NCBI GenBank assembly: GCA_001642415.1
Contig: LTDK01000156.1
Location: 1 to 64,000 of the forward strand
Direction of reading: 5' to 3'
Length of the DNA stretch: 64,000 nt
DNA from: Nematocida ironsii
Lineage: Eukaryota; Microsporidia
The notes under the pieces are model-generated. The model worked only from the letters and a program-made list of their open reading frames with translations. It was not told where the DNA came from and did not search any database. Positions 46,872 through 56,459 of this stretch are shown here, one piece after another. Made by a program: the position numbers and the translations under genes. Within the stretch, counting starts at the first letter, position 1; each line of letters starts with the position of its first letter.

Positions 46872-47276
46872 CAACCCTATTTTCTAAAACTAAATCATAT
46901 TTATAATTTACTGTATTATTGTTTCTATTAAATATGAAAGCACTAGTCTAAAATGTATACATCTGTTCTACTCTACTAGTATGTAAGTATACAATATACA
47001 CAATATACGAATACAATTAAACTATAAATCATTTCAGACTTCTTTTTATACGAAGTGTTGGTTTTCTGTGTATGCCTGGAGACTATAGATATCTCTGAAG
47101 TAGCAAAAGATCTTATTTAGATGATGGAATGGTGTATTTAAGAGTGAATATTGCTATTGATAGCATTATATATGTGTAGATCTTATTTCTAATAGTGCCA
47201 TGCTTGATAGAATTATAAATGATGATAAATTAAACCATATAAAGAGTTTCTGGAATTCAATAAATACCAGGCTTTA

Positions 47277-47335
47277 TATATAATATGAAATATGCATAAT
47301 TTATTAAAAATACAATATTATTTATGTCTTACAAT
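47277..47335 (+). repeat. Dispersed intergenic repeat, copy C
   Basis: Same-strand match to copies A and B: ATATGAAATATGCATAATT, TTATTAAAAATACAATA and TTATTTATGTCTTACA, with a few substitutions. Copy D lies nearby in the opposite direction. Confidence 0.65.
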
Positions 47336-47439
47336 TAATAAAGTGTATAGTACTAAGTATTTATTTTAAATTTTATATATACGCCTTTAAATAAATAAAA
47401 TTTACATTAAAGATATTTCTGGCAATTGCACTGAAAATA

Positions 47440-47494
47440 TAAATTATAAGGCATAATATTTAATTTTAATAAATCATGACTAGCTCACATAAAT
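47440..47494 (-). repeat. Dispersed intergenic repeat, copy D (inverted)
   Basis: On the minus strand it reads ATGTGAGCTAGTCATGATTT, ATTAAAATTAAATATT and ATGCCTTATAA, matching copies A and B with a 4-bp gap in the TATTATTTATGCC part. Together with copy C it forms an inverted pair. Confidence 0.6.
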
Positions 47495-47671
47495 GAAATA
47501 CAACTAAAAAGACTATTTGAATACATATTTATATCTAAATACAGGATAGTAAAACATGCATTAAAAGTATACTAAAGACTTTGATAATAACGCATATACA
47601 GTAGAATTTGAATGTATTTATTCTTAATTATTTAGAAGATATGATAACTATATGTGTAGAATAAAATACAG

Positions 47672-49837
47672 CTACGGTACAAAATAAAGAAGATTTGATG
47701 AAGCAGAAATAAGGCCCTTTTCTTGAAGAGCCATTATATATGCATCCAATTCTTGATCTTCAAGTGGGAAAGTTTTCATAACAATCTGTTTAAGTTCGGA
47801 CGAGTCCATCCCCGTCTGTTTTTTAAGTGTTCTTACTATGCACGCCTCAATAGCACTCTTTGAATATGCATACTTGGCTGTTGTTATCTCACTGAGTGTA
47901 CTTTGAGTATCTGGAGAAAATATATTTATCCGCGTGGGTTCTTTGGGAAGATTTTTATGGATTTCGTATATTCCATTGTTTTCTGTAATTATAGATGCAT
48001 CAATTAATGTCTGTAATTTTGCTTTTATCATTTCTTGGGCCTGATCAGTTACATCAACTAAGACTGCAGAAACTAGGCTGTCCAATGTTTCTATTCCTGC
48101 TCTGGCCAAAAGTATAAGAATTGTGCCTTGTATAACATCACACTCTACCTCTATGCCATTTATCTCCAGAGTAACAGAGGAGACTGTGGGGCATAGCTTA
48201 AGAATAAATTTACGGCCTTTTTCTGTACAGTACTTATTAAGATTACTCCACATCTCTTTTAGCTCAGCAGGAATGCGGATGTTTACTACAGGATAGTTCC
48301 ATCTAATACATGCGAGCAAAAAGCAATCAGACTTTAAATCTGACTTATGTGTTCGGAAATATATTTCACTTATTGCAATGTCCTTTATACACAGAAGAAT
48401 TTCTTCAAAATTTACAGGGTCATAGTACTCCTGCGCTTTATGAAGAGTTTCTATATTTATGTACTCCAGTGCAGTTTTATGCACCTTTAAATTCTTTCTC
48501 AGCTTTGGCTCTCGATATGCTTCAATCCGCTTCGTTATAAGATTTATCAGCTTTTTTTCAGTTGCTGCCAAACTTCCCATAATAAGTCTGTTTTTTATTC
48601 CTATTATAAACTCAGACCAGAACATATTTCTATGTGCTGGAACATTTGAAATAATTAAAGAAAGCTCTAAAAGAGGTTGTTTTCTCTGTTTCATGTGCGT
48701 TTCAATGTCTCCTAACAACTGTTTTTCAAACTCTAGCGTATCTGTGTTTGTTATAAGTAGTGATTCCAGCTTTCTTCTTAAAACCAGTTCAAATACCTTT
48801 TTAACACTACCAGATGTGCGCGGCATGCACTCAAAGTGCTTGTTCATGAATATACAGAACTTGAGAAACGAACTACAGTCGGTTATTTTTTCAACAATCT
48901 TTATACTCATCAGAATAACAGTATTTACAAAAATTGACTTGCTTTTAACCGAGCTGTCAATAAATGAGTAGAATGGCACAACTTCTGCGTGACTTTTCTT
49001 ATTTATCCCCGTCCTCATTATTTTAGAAACAAACCCTTCAATGAAGTTTTTCAAAATTTGATCATCAAGCTTTTCCTCAACCATTCGATATAGATTCTTT
49101 TTACTTTTCTCTTTGTTTTTAAACAAACCATCAACAGTCGCTATTTTATAGTAAATGTAATCAATTTGCTCTTTCTCACTCACCTTTTTCTTTAATATTG
49201 CAATAAACTTTGCAATTGCATTAAATAGCTTTTTTAGTGACTTCTTCTGATCCGATACTTCGCATATTTTTATATAAACCCGCACCATAACCCGAAGTAT
49301 CTTCAGCTTCTTATTATATGCGCTTACATCAACCTTCTTTTGCAACTTTATTTCCAGATACTCCTTTAGCTCATCCACAAACATCATGTGCAGCTTACTT
49401 TCTTTGCCATTTATAAGAATAGAAAATAGCCGCTGATAGTATAGATCCTTTAGCTCAACTACATTTGCATTGGATATCTCCAAATTAACCCGCACAAAGT
49501 ATCTTTGCAGAAAAGAGAGCATTTTGCATATTCTTTCATTTGCCCGAATATACCCATCTATAAACCTAACAAATGTTTCTAGCGTATAGTCCTCTGGAAG
49601 CCTTTTTAAATGCTTGATCAATATCTGGTCATATATCGTATATACCTCTGCCCCCTCAATGATGTACTTCTCCTTTGTATTCTCTGTACAGTACTTATAC
49701 ACTGCATTGTATCCATCCATAAATACAGCATAGCACTTTCTATCCTCTGGTGTGCATATTAGTCTGTTGATTGACTCTTTTATTACAGATAAATACTTTT
49801 CTCCATTACCGCCCTTTTCGCCTAGGTCTACTGCCAT
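47672..49837 (-). CDS. CDC53: Cullin
   Basis: A cullin of 721 residues, a scaffold of RING ubiquitin ligases. The N-terminal part is built of helical repeats (for example RICKMLSFLQRYFVRVNLE). The cullin homology region covers about 400-640, with CTEKGRKFILKLCP and VIQGTILILLARAG. The C-terminal winged helix has IVRTLKKQTG, where Lys672 is at the neddylation position, and ends LLYFVP. The type is probably Cul1/Cdc53, but Cul3 is not excluded. FAP7 starts 52 bp away on the other strand. Confidence 0.88.
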   Translation of the reverse strand: MAVDLGEKGGNGEKYLSVIKESINRLICTPEDRKCYAVFMDGYNAVYKYCTENTKEKYIIEGAEVYTIYDQILIKHLKRLPEDYTLETFVRFIDGYIRANERICKMLSFLQRYFVRVNLEISNANVVELKDLYYQRLFSILINGKESKLHMMFVDELKEYLEIKLQKKVDVSAYNKKLKILRVMVRVYIKICEVSDQKKSLKKLFNAIAKFIAILKKKVSEKEQIDYIYYKIATVDGLFKNKEKSKKNLYRMVEEKLDDQILKNFIEGFVSKIMRTGINKKSHAEVVPFYSFIDSSVKSKSIFVNTVILMSIKIVEKITDCSSFLKFCIFMNKHFECMPRTSGSVKKVFELVLRRKLESLLITNTDTLEFEKQLLGDIETHMKQRKQPLLELSLIISNVPAHRNMFWSEFIIGIKNRLIMGSLAATEKKLINLITKRIEAYREPKLRKNLKVHKTALEYINIETLHKAQEYYDPVNFEEILLCIKDIAISEIYFRTHKSDLKSDCFLLACIRWNYPVVNIRIPAELKEMWSNLNKYCTEKGRKFILKLCPTVSSVTLEINGIEVECDVIQGTILILLARAGIETLDSLVSAVLVDVTDQAQEMIKAKLQTLIDASIITENNGIYEIHKNLPKEPTRINIFSPDTQSTLSEITTAKYAYSKSAIEACIVRTLKKQTGMDSSELKQIVMKTFPLEDQELDAYIMALQEKGLISASSNLLYFVP

Positions 49838-49889
49838 GCGCTGTATTTAAATTCTTTTCTTTTCTATTTTTTTGTAGTGTAATTAGCCA

Positions 49890-50456
49890 ATGGGATATAA
49901 AATACTTGTAACAGGCACACCCGGCGTGGGAAAGACAACTCTTACAAAATATATGAAAACCCGCTTAAATTACAGGCTAATTGAAATGAGTGACTTAATT
50001 GCGAAGAAAAAACTGTTCACAAATAAATGCAAAATATATGACACTCTTGAGTACGATCCAGAAGATGTGCAGCGATATCTTGAAAAAAAAATAAAAGACC
50101 GAGACAGTTACATAATAGATACCCACGATCCAGAGATAGTGCATTTTATTAAATTTGACATAATAATTGTGCTTTCTGCGGAGTTAAGTGTACTTTATGA
50201 CAGGTATCAGAAAAGAGGGTATAACAAAATCAAAACAGACGAAAATCTGCAGGTGGAGATAATGGAAGTAATTTACAATGAAGTGATAGAAGTACTTTGT
50301 GAGGATGAAGATGAGATTGAAAGAATAATAAAAGTAGAAACTGTTCAGAATAAGCAGCCCAAAAAAGTAGAGGACATATATAAAGAAATAACAGAAAATA
50401 AAAACTGGAAAAGAGTAATAGATAGAAGTAAAAATACAAATGAAGTAAAGCAGTAA
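49890..50456 (+). CDS. FAP7: Adenylate kinase-like ribosome factor Fap7/AK6
   Basis: A small ATPase of 188 residues. The P-loop GTPGVGKTT is at 9-17. The YDTLEYDPEDVQRYL and YDRYQKRGYNKIKTDENLQVEIM stretches are diagnostic for Fap7/hCINAP. The usual DYHGCD motif reads DTHDPE here. Fap7 binds uS11 and takes part in 18S rRNA maturation in the late pre-40S particle. The C-terminal 25 residues are basic and poorly conserved. Confidence 0.92.
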   Translation: MGYKILVTGTPGVGKTTLTKYMKTRLNYRLIEMSDLIAKKKLFTNKCKIYDTLEYDPEDVQRYLEKKIKDRDSYIIDTHDPEIVHFIKFDIIIVLSAELSVLYDRYQKRGYNKIKTDENLQVEIMEVIYNEVIEVLCEDEDEIERIIKVETVQNKQPKKVEDIYKEITENKNWKRVIDRSKNTNEVKQ

Positions 50457-50583
50457 AATATTTAAAGGCAGTGTTAGGTTATACTAAAAAGAAATTTAGT
50501 GCATTTCCTATAATAAACATTAGGACATTTCATCTATTTACTTCTTAAACATGTTCGTTATATTAAATATGGTTTATTTTCTG

Positions 50584-52698
50584 TTATACTTTTCTGTGCG
50601 CAAGTTCATACTGTTGTCTTTTATAGTGAACGCGCTCTGGGGTAACTACACTGTCTGTCTGTGCTAAGTTAATGAGAAGAGAAAATTCACTGTCACTTAG
50701 AGAGGGAGTGCTTGTGTTATTAAAGAAATATTGTGCAGATATTTTTAGTATAGATCCTGTCTTTTTTGATCTGGATATGCCTATGTACATCCTCTCCAAA
50801 AGAGCCAGGGAGAGTTTGAAAACAAAGCTAGGCCCATAATAAGCGATGTAGTCAAATATTACTTCAATGTGTTTTTTCTGAAAGAGAGTGCTGAATAAGC
50901 TAAGTATCCATGGAGTGACAAGTATTTCCAGTTCAATTTCTTTTTCTATTAAGTTATGGTGCAGGCCTGGATATTTTTCCTTTGCAAACTCAATGAACAC
51001 AAACAGGTCTCTGTGCATTCCATATATTTCAGCACCTATATAATCAGGGAGTATTCTGGTAAATATATGAACGAGTGCATAGAAGCACCCAGACTCACCA
51101 AGTATCCTATAAAGAACCCCTCCAATCATAGAATGCGCTTGTAAGTATTCATTATTATTATAGGCAGTAAATGCATGCATAACCTTTTTTAGCCCAGCAT
51201 ACACTGTATCAGGTACACTCTCATAAATAGAGCGACGGATGTCTTTCTCTATCTGGTCATATGAAGTAAAATAGGTTTTTTTAGATTTTTCAACTGATGC
51301 GTGGTAGAGATCTGGTGCACCCACCATGCCGCATATACAGAAGCACCCAAGCCAAATAAATGGTCTGTCGTTCTTATGCACCTGTAGGCTCATACTCTCC
51401 TTTGTTTTCATACATAGGTATATTCTGTATTCTGAGGATCTTCCCATAGACCAGTCTCCATGCCCATTGTCTAAGTTATAGTTCATGCACTTGCTGTTTT
51501 TCAATAGATCCAGTAGAACTTCAAAATAGGTTGTTTTGAACTTTGGGTCTTCTCTGGCAATATTTAAAAGTATGCCTTCTATGGAAAGATCGTCATTTCC
51601 TGCTAGATACAGTTCAAACTCTCTGTAATTTGCATCTCTAATGCGCAGAAGAACACTCCACCCTTTGATTATTTCTACTTTTCTGATCATACAGAGAGGA
51701 AAGGCCAGATACCGGTCATTCTCTTTTATAATGATAAAGTCATTTGTTATAGTAATAGTTCCAGTAGAATGCGATGCGATATGGAGTATGCGCTGGTTGT
51801 AAAGAGGGATTGTCGCACAGAGTCGTTCACAGATTCGCATATAAACCAACTCAGAGACAGAACTGATTTCCTCTGCAGATGAAAGTGCAAGCGATCTAAT
51901 CTCTTCCTCTAAATCGTTAAAAACAGAGCAAACTATCTTTTTATAGCTTACACTACTGGATTTCCCGCTCTTATCCACATGAAAATCTAGATTCTGTTCA
52001 TCAGAGACAGTGCTTTGCTTATACTTTTCAATACTCTCAGGCTTAGTACAATTCGTTTCTTTTGTAGCACTCTCTACAGAGCATGGGGCACTTGCACGCA
52101 CATCATAATCTTCCTGCGAAGAGTCTTTACTAGTGCACAAATTACTATCTATCCATTCATTGTTCATATATATTATCTCCATATTCTTGTGCACTTTTAT
52201 TTCACGTATTACACTATATTCTACTATGGTTCGCTGGCCTACAGAAAATACACAAATCCCAGTGCTTCCTACAAGAATAACAGTCCCTGTACTTTCATAA
52301 GCTTTTATATACGAGCCTATGCTTAGCCCAAAAGAAAGAGTCTCAAAAAAGGCAGGCACACCGGCTTCAATCCATTGAATTATTCTATTAAAAGACCAGC
52401 TACCGCACAGAACTCTCTCCGGTCCAGATAAATTCTTATCAATAAGACGGTATCTTCCGACCTCATTATCCACTATATATTCTCTTACTGTTTTATACCC
52501 CATATTCACACACTCTAACCCCTCTTCATTATCATCTACACATTTCTTCTGAATATCTTCTGCTTTATGCAACTTCCTGCTGTTTATGTCTTTATATCCA
52601 CTCTCCTTGCCAGGTTTTTTAAAGTAGTTTCCAGGGAGTGTCTCTTCTATCTTCTTCTCTATTGCAAATTTATCCTGGAAGTATACCTCTATCCACAT
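50584..52698 (-). CDS. RabGAP with GRAM-like and TBC domains
   Basis: A protein of 704 residues. The TBC domain at about 470-650 has the Arg finger region YDQIEKDIRRS and the Gln finger region NNNEYLQAHSMI, both catalytic residues present, then LHHNLIEKEIELEILVTPWILSLFSTLF. Upstream, two beta-rich stretches (about 85-175 and 305-370) resemble GRAM domains, giving the GRAM-GRAM-TBC layout of TBC1D8/9-type proteins. It would stimulate a Rab GTPase in vesicle traffic. TAF11 ends 23 nt upstream on the same strand. Confidence 0.72.
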   Translation of the reverse strand: MWIEVYFQDKFAIEKKIEETLPGNYFKKPGKESGYKDINSRKLHKAEDIQKKCVDDNEEGLECVNMGYKTVREYIVDNEVGRYRLIDKNLSGPERVLCGSWSFNRIIQWIEAGVPAFFETLSFGLSIGSYIKAYESTGTVILVGSTGICVFSVGQRTIVEYSVIREIKVHKNMEIIYMNNEWIDSNLCTSKDSSQEDYDVRASAPCSVESATKETNCTKPESIEKYKQSTVSDEQNLDFHVDKSGKSSSVSYKKIVCSVFNDLEEEIRSLALSSAEEISSVSELVYMRICERLCATIPLYNQRILHIASHSTGTITITNDFIIIKENDRYLAFPLCMIRKVEIIKGWSVLLRIRDANYREFELYLAGNDDLSIEGILLNIAREDPKFKTTYFEVLLDLLKNSKCMNYNLDNGHGDWSMGRSSEYRIYLCMKTKESMSLQVHKNDRPFIWLGCFCICGMVGAPDLYHASVEKSKKTYFTSYDQIEKDIRRSIYESVPDTVYAGLKKVMHAFTAYNNNEYLQAHSMIGGVLYRILGESGCFYALVHIFTRILPDYIGAEIYGMHRDLFVFIEFAKEKYPGLHHNLIEKEIELEILVTPWILSLFSTLFQKKHIEVIFDYIAYYGPSFVFKLSLALLERMYIGISRSKKTGSILKISAQYFFNNTSTPSLSDSEFSLLINLAQTDSVVTPERVHYKRQQYELAHRKV

Positions 52699-52721
52699 AA
52701 TATTTTAATTTATAAATTAAC

Positions 52722-53081
52722 TCACTCCATATTTGGGATCTTCTTTGAAAGCCTTCTGTATGCCTCGTGTATGTGCGAAGGAAGAAGTTCTCCGCCATCA
52801 TTCCACTCCTCCTGCACATCCTTTGCCTCCTCAACCATTTCAGCAACAAACACTTTGGCAATACCGCTGAGCACAATTGAAAAGTTTGGATTGCATGTCT
52901 GGTCAAGCACTTGGCTTACAAACTTTCTGATGCCTCCTTTGTTAAATCCCGTTCTTCTGAATTTCACATACCGCTTTAGTTCATCTTCTGATAGGTTTAC
53001 AGTTTCTTCTTGTGCTGGCGCATTGTACGTTTCCATTTCCTCACTTTCTGTATCGAATGCCTCTGCTTCATTACTTCTCAT
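52722..53081 (-). CDS. TAF11: TFIID subunit TAF11
   Basis: A histone-fold protein. LSEDELKRYVKFRRTGFNKGGIRKFV, SIVLSGIAKVFVAEMVEEAKDV and LLPSHIHEAYRRLSK are the TAF11 (TAFII28) signature; it pairs with TAF13 in TFIID. I give the ATG at 53081 (119 residues), which leaves 22 bp to the YIP1 start. An upstream in-frame ATG at 53138 (138 residues) would overlap YIP1 by 35 bp. The frame further up to 53324 lies inside YIP1 and looks spurious. Confidence 0.88.
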   Translation of the reverse strand: MRSNEAEAFDTESEEMETYNAPAQEETVNLSEDELKRYVKFRRTGFNKGGIRKFVSQVLDQTCNPNFSIVLSGIAKVFVAEMVEEAKDVQEEWNDGGELLPSHIHEAYRRLSKKIPNME

Positions 53082-53103
53082 ATTTTTTTGTTTTTTTGTC
53101 GGT

Positions 53104-53676
53104 ATGTCTACTTTTGGGTCTGCACTGCCACGTGGCATAAAGAATGCCTTAATCGGATACAAAGAGGGGGATAAACCCCTACTGGATGAGCTAGGCATTG
53201 ATTTTAATGCGATAAAAAGAGACTCTCTTCGAATTGTATTTATAAAAAGCACAGAGCATAAGGATACAATGGATATGGTTGGTCCGCTCCTATTCATTAT
53301 TCTATACGGAGTTATTCTATTCATACGCAGTGCTGTTCACATTGGATATCTTTATTACTTATCCACAATTAGTTGTATGTTTATATATGTGCTGCTAGTT
53401 CTTATGAATAATAATAATAATAGAATTAGCATTCTGGGAATAATTAATGCACTTGGGTACGCACTAATACCCATCCTGATATTTGCAACAATTGGAAAAT
53501 TCCTGCCAACAGAAAAGAGCTTTAAACTCCTCATCGGTGCACTTTTTTCTATTTGGTCAACAGTTGTCTCTACAACAGAAATAACAAGAAGGTTCCAAAT
53601 ACAAGACAAAGGTGTTTTAATAGGTTATCCCATATTTTTGGTATATTCATGCTTTATGATGCTTTCTACCATTTAA
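53104..53676 (+). CDS. YIP1: Rab-associated membrane protein Yip1/YIPF5
   Basis: A protein of 190 residues with the Yip1 signature KPLLDELGIDFNAIKRDSL at the N-terminus, then DMVGPLLF and about five membrane segments, including IGYLYYLSTISC, ISILGIINALGYALIPI and a final IFLVYSCFMML. Yip1 works in ER-to-Golgi vesicle formation with Yif1 and Rab GTPases. The ATG at 53104 is the only start that keeps the conserved N-terminal segment, so it must lie within 22 bp of TAF11 or overlap it. The usual disordered N-terminus of Yip1 is almost gone. Confidence 0.92.
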   Translation: MSTFGSALPRGIKNALIGYKEGDKPLLDELGIDFNAIKRDSLRIVFIKSTEHKDTMDMVGPLLFIILYGVILFIRSAVHIGYLYYLSTISCMFIYVLLVLMNNNNNRISILGIINALGYALIPILIFATIGKFLPTEKSFKLLIGALFSIWSTVVSTTEITRRFQIQDKGVLIGYPIFLVYSCFMMLSTI

Positions 53677-54020
53677 TACGGGAATTTTCTTAAGAATTTA
53701 AAATTAAATGTAATCAGATATAATGACATTCTACACTACCTTCAGACCGCCCGTCATTGGAGAATCATCATATTACATGGGCAATAAAAAATTAAAAAAT
53801 ATAAACATGACAAATTAGAATAACAGTCTGTTGAAATTACCAGAAATATAAAAAATCAGGATTATATAATATTTCTGTGTCACATAATTATTTCATTATA
53901 ACAAGTAATAAATAGAAAATAAGAATAAAAATTACTATTTAACTAACCGTATTATAATTACAATTTACTATATTCGGCAGCTATTTATAGTGTTTAGTTT
54001 GACTGTGCTCTAATAGCATA
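53677..54020. other. AT-rich intergenic region
   Basis: 344 bp between YIP1 and the next plus-strand gene. Very AT-rich. I see nothing specific in it. Confidence 0.4.
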
Positions 54021-55250
54021 ATGCAGGTATTCTCTAAATTAGTCAAAATAGTGTGCATCGCCGCACTAATATCAATGTCTATAGGGCATACTGATGGAGA
54101 AGTTTTATTAGAAGAAAGTGCTGTGGTAGAGTCCAATTCAAGTATTATGGATGCTATAGGAGGAACAATGAATAGAATCACTAAGTCCATCGACATGTTA
54201 AGAAGTAGACTTTTGAGTAAATTTATAAGTACAGGTAGCATTGGAGAGTACGGTTCGGATGACGTATACGAAATAGATCAAGACACATCTGACTGTGTTA
54301 TAAAATCTCCCAGAGATACATGCGAAAGTAATACTGGTCTTCTGCTACAATGTGATCCAACATTTAATGAATATGCAGAGGACAGCATTATGTATGAAAG
54401 CAGCGATGAGGGAGTGACTGCTGGTAATAGGTTAGGCAAAAGGGAGAATAATTGGTTTGGGTATTACTTCAATGGCATAACAGTTTTTAACCATCCGTAT
54501 ATTTATGACATATTCGCAAATAAGAGCACTCCAGAGATAATTAACAAAAAAGAAAATGAGCTGCCAAGAATAAAACGGCCAAAGAGAAATATTTTTACAA
54601 ATACAAAGAACTTCTTCTCTATATGGGCACCCGAGATGAAGAGTATATTTTACTGTATGGTTGTTATATTTAGTGTATTTAGCACATATTATCTTGATCA
54701 GATTGACATTCCTAGAACATCAAAGGATTTTATTAGAAAGGGCGTACAGACGGCAATTAATACCGCGAAAGAATTTATAGTAAACAACAATGGAAAACCC
54801 ACGTTAAATAGCACTGAAGTATCCCAATATATAGAAATAACCCGAAATGACATTATTTCAGGAAAGATTCTTGTGTTTTCATCCCTAATTGATTTAGAAG
54901 CAGTTATAGCAAGAGAGGAAAAGATTTTTGAAATGATAGACCAGCTAGGGATGCGGGGAAGTGAGCTGCCAAAGTATGTTCATGATTTGGCAAACATTTG
55001 TTTAGAACAAGCAGGAATTCCTGCAGGGCCAGCTTACAACGGCCTGACTCATTTGCTTAAACTGCATATGTATACATATTCATATGAAGGGATGATTTCA
55101 GTGCTCCAGAGCCCGTATATAAAAGATATTAGACGGGAGCACTTGGATGAAGTGTTCAGACTATTTGGAGGTGAGATATTACAGATACTCCTGGCAACTA
55201 GGCAGTATTTTGCCGAATGTATTCTTCTTAATGGCATAAATACTTCTTAG
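54021..55250 (+). CDS. Putative secreted or surface membrane protein, unknown
   Basis: A protein of 409 residues. Residues 1-22 form a clear signal peptide (basic start, hydrophobic core, SIGHTDG end). A second hydrophobic segment lies at about 210-227. Between them is an acidic, Ser-rich region with three Cys (about 92-112), and several dibasic sites (GKRE, RIKRPKRN) that a Kex2-like protease might cut. The C-terminal 180 residues are helical. I recognise no family. A protein exposed at the parasite surface or to the host is plausible. Confidence 0.7.
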   Translation: MQVFSKLVKIVCIAALISMSIGHTDGEVLLEESAVVESNSSIMDAIGGTMNRITKSIDMLRSRLLSKFISTGSIGEYGSDDVYEIDQDTSDCVIKSPRDTCESNTGLLLQCDPTFNEYAEDSIMYESSDEGVTAGNRLGKRENNWFGYYFNGITVFNHPYIYDIFANKSTPEIINKKENELPRIKRPKRNIFTNTKNFFSIWAPEMKSIFYCMVVIFSVFSTYYLDQIDIPRTSKDFIRKGVQTAINTAKEFIVNNNGKPTLNSTEVSQYIEITRNDIISGKILVFSSLIDLEAVIAREEKIFEMIDQLGMRGSELPKYVHDLANICLEQAGIPAGPAYNGLTHLLKLHMYTYSYEGMISVLQSPYIKDIRREHLDEVFRLFGGEILQILLATRQYFAECILLNGINTS

Positions 55251-55571
55251 TTCTATGCAATGGGTATGTAAGAATAGCCAAATGGCGCCCATTATTAAGA
55301 ATTTCGGGTTATAGTATATGTCTAGAAAATAAAAATAAAACATAGCATAAAATAGTCTACTGAGAGCACTCAATACTGCTCTTCAATAAAAAATTCTGGC
55401 TGTTACAAATAGCATGGTGGACAAACGAATTATAGTAGGCATCTTGGCCTTTCAGTTGTTTTTGATCACTCTCAAATGTGTTTAAGCCTATATCCATCTA
55501 TTCTATAAATAGTTCACTGTAAATGTATAAAGAAGAGATAATTCATTGATTCTTGGTTTAATTCAGATTTA
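55251..55571. other. Convergent intergenic region with inverted CCCGAA motif
   Basis: 321 bp between converging genes. It holds TTTCGGGTTAT at 55302-55312, the reverse complement form of the ATAACCCGAA motif. No gene is seen. Confidence 0.4.
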
Positions 55572-56459
55572 TTAGTTGGTGGCTTCTCCAGTGAGCAGCA
55601 TGAACTTTGCCTTTATCTTTTCCTTTCTCTCAGCGTTTGTCAGCTTAGCTGGCTTGTGCTGGTACTTAGATCTGTCAATTGGGGTAGTTCTCTTTGTTCT
55701 TTCGAAATTATCTTGTCTGATCTTCTCAAATGCCTCTTGGTATTTCTCTTCAATCACGTCAGCGGTGATTCCGTTCTTAATGTACTCTGAGAATTTGGCC
55801 TGGTATGCCTCTGGGTCACTCTCTTCAAGCTCCTTCATGTAGGTGGCTACATGTCCTCCAAAGATTCTTTCCTTGAGTGCTTCTGCATCAAGCTCCTTGT
55901 CTTCTGTGCTGTATCCAACAAACTTGTTTGGTGAGTGTGGAATGTGTAATCCACCATCGCATGCTCCCTTCATAGCAGAGAACACCTTTGCACCCTTTGA
56001 GGATCTGGCAAGTCCTATGTCTAAGTAGCATCTGAATGCCTGTGGGCCTTCTTCATTGTCAGACTCTAAGTACTCTTCTCCGTCAATTTCCTCCTTTCCA
56101 GTGTACTCGCCAGCCAGACCAAGCTTAGTCAGCATCTTTCTTGCACAAAGGAATCCAGTTGCATATGCAGCGGCGTAGTTCTTTAGACCAAATGTAATGC
56201 CATATTTCTTAAGCTCAGTTGAGTCGGCTGCGCAGATAACTTTGTCACCAATGGTGTATGCCTGCACAATCTGGCAGATAACTTTGGTGTTAGTGATTCT
56301 TACAACAAATCTTGACTTCACTTCTCCGTAGTTAGCCTTGTTGTGTCTGATTAAGTTATGTCTTTGCTGGTAATCGGTCTTTCCTTCTCTTCTTCTTCTT
56401 AAAGAAAGTCTCATTCTCTTCATGTGTGACTTGTGGTCTCTTGCTTCTTCAAATGACAT
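55572..56459 (-). CDS. RPL5: Ribosomal protein uL18
   Basis: A 5S-rRNA-binding large-subunit protein of 295 residues, the length expected for eukaryotic L5. YQQRHNLIRHNKANYGEVKSRFVVRITNTKVICQI, NYAAAYATGFLCARKML, CYLDIGLARSSKGAKVF and GACDGGLHIPHS are typical. The start is preceded by AACCCCAGTA, sharing CCCCAG with eS12 and eL30, and by AAATTT a little further up. Confidence 0.97.
   Translation of the reverse strand: MSFEEARDHKSHMKRMRLSLRRRREGKTDYQQRHNLIRHNKANYGEVKSRFVVRITNTKVICQIVQAYTIGDKVICAADSTELKKYGITFGLKNYAAAYATGFLCARKMLTKLGLAGEYTGKEEIDGEEYLESDNEEGPQAFRCYLDIGLARSSKGAKVFSAMKGACDGGLHIPHSPNKFVGYSTEDKELDAEALKERIFGGHVATYMKELEESDPEAYQAKFSEYIKNGITADVIEEKYQEAFEKIRQDNFERTKRTTPIDRSKYQHKPAKLTNAERKEKIKAKFMLLTGEATN

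Larger units (their letters stand above)
46872..47671. other. Intergenic region with inverted repeat copies C and D
   Basis: 800 bp without a gene. It contains two copies of the dispersed repeat facing each other: copy C (47277-47335, plus) and copy D (47440-47494, minus), separated by about 105 bp of AT-rich DNA. Confidence 0.55.

Noticed and set aside
52567..53103. Long N-terminal extension of YIP1
   Set aside because: This part is the antisense of TAF11 and of the TBC gene start, and is Ser/Phe/Leu-rich shadow sequence.
53139..53324. N-terminal extension of TAF11
   Set aside because: It is the antisense of the conserved YIP1 N-terminus.
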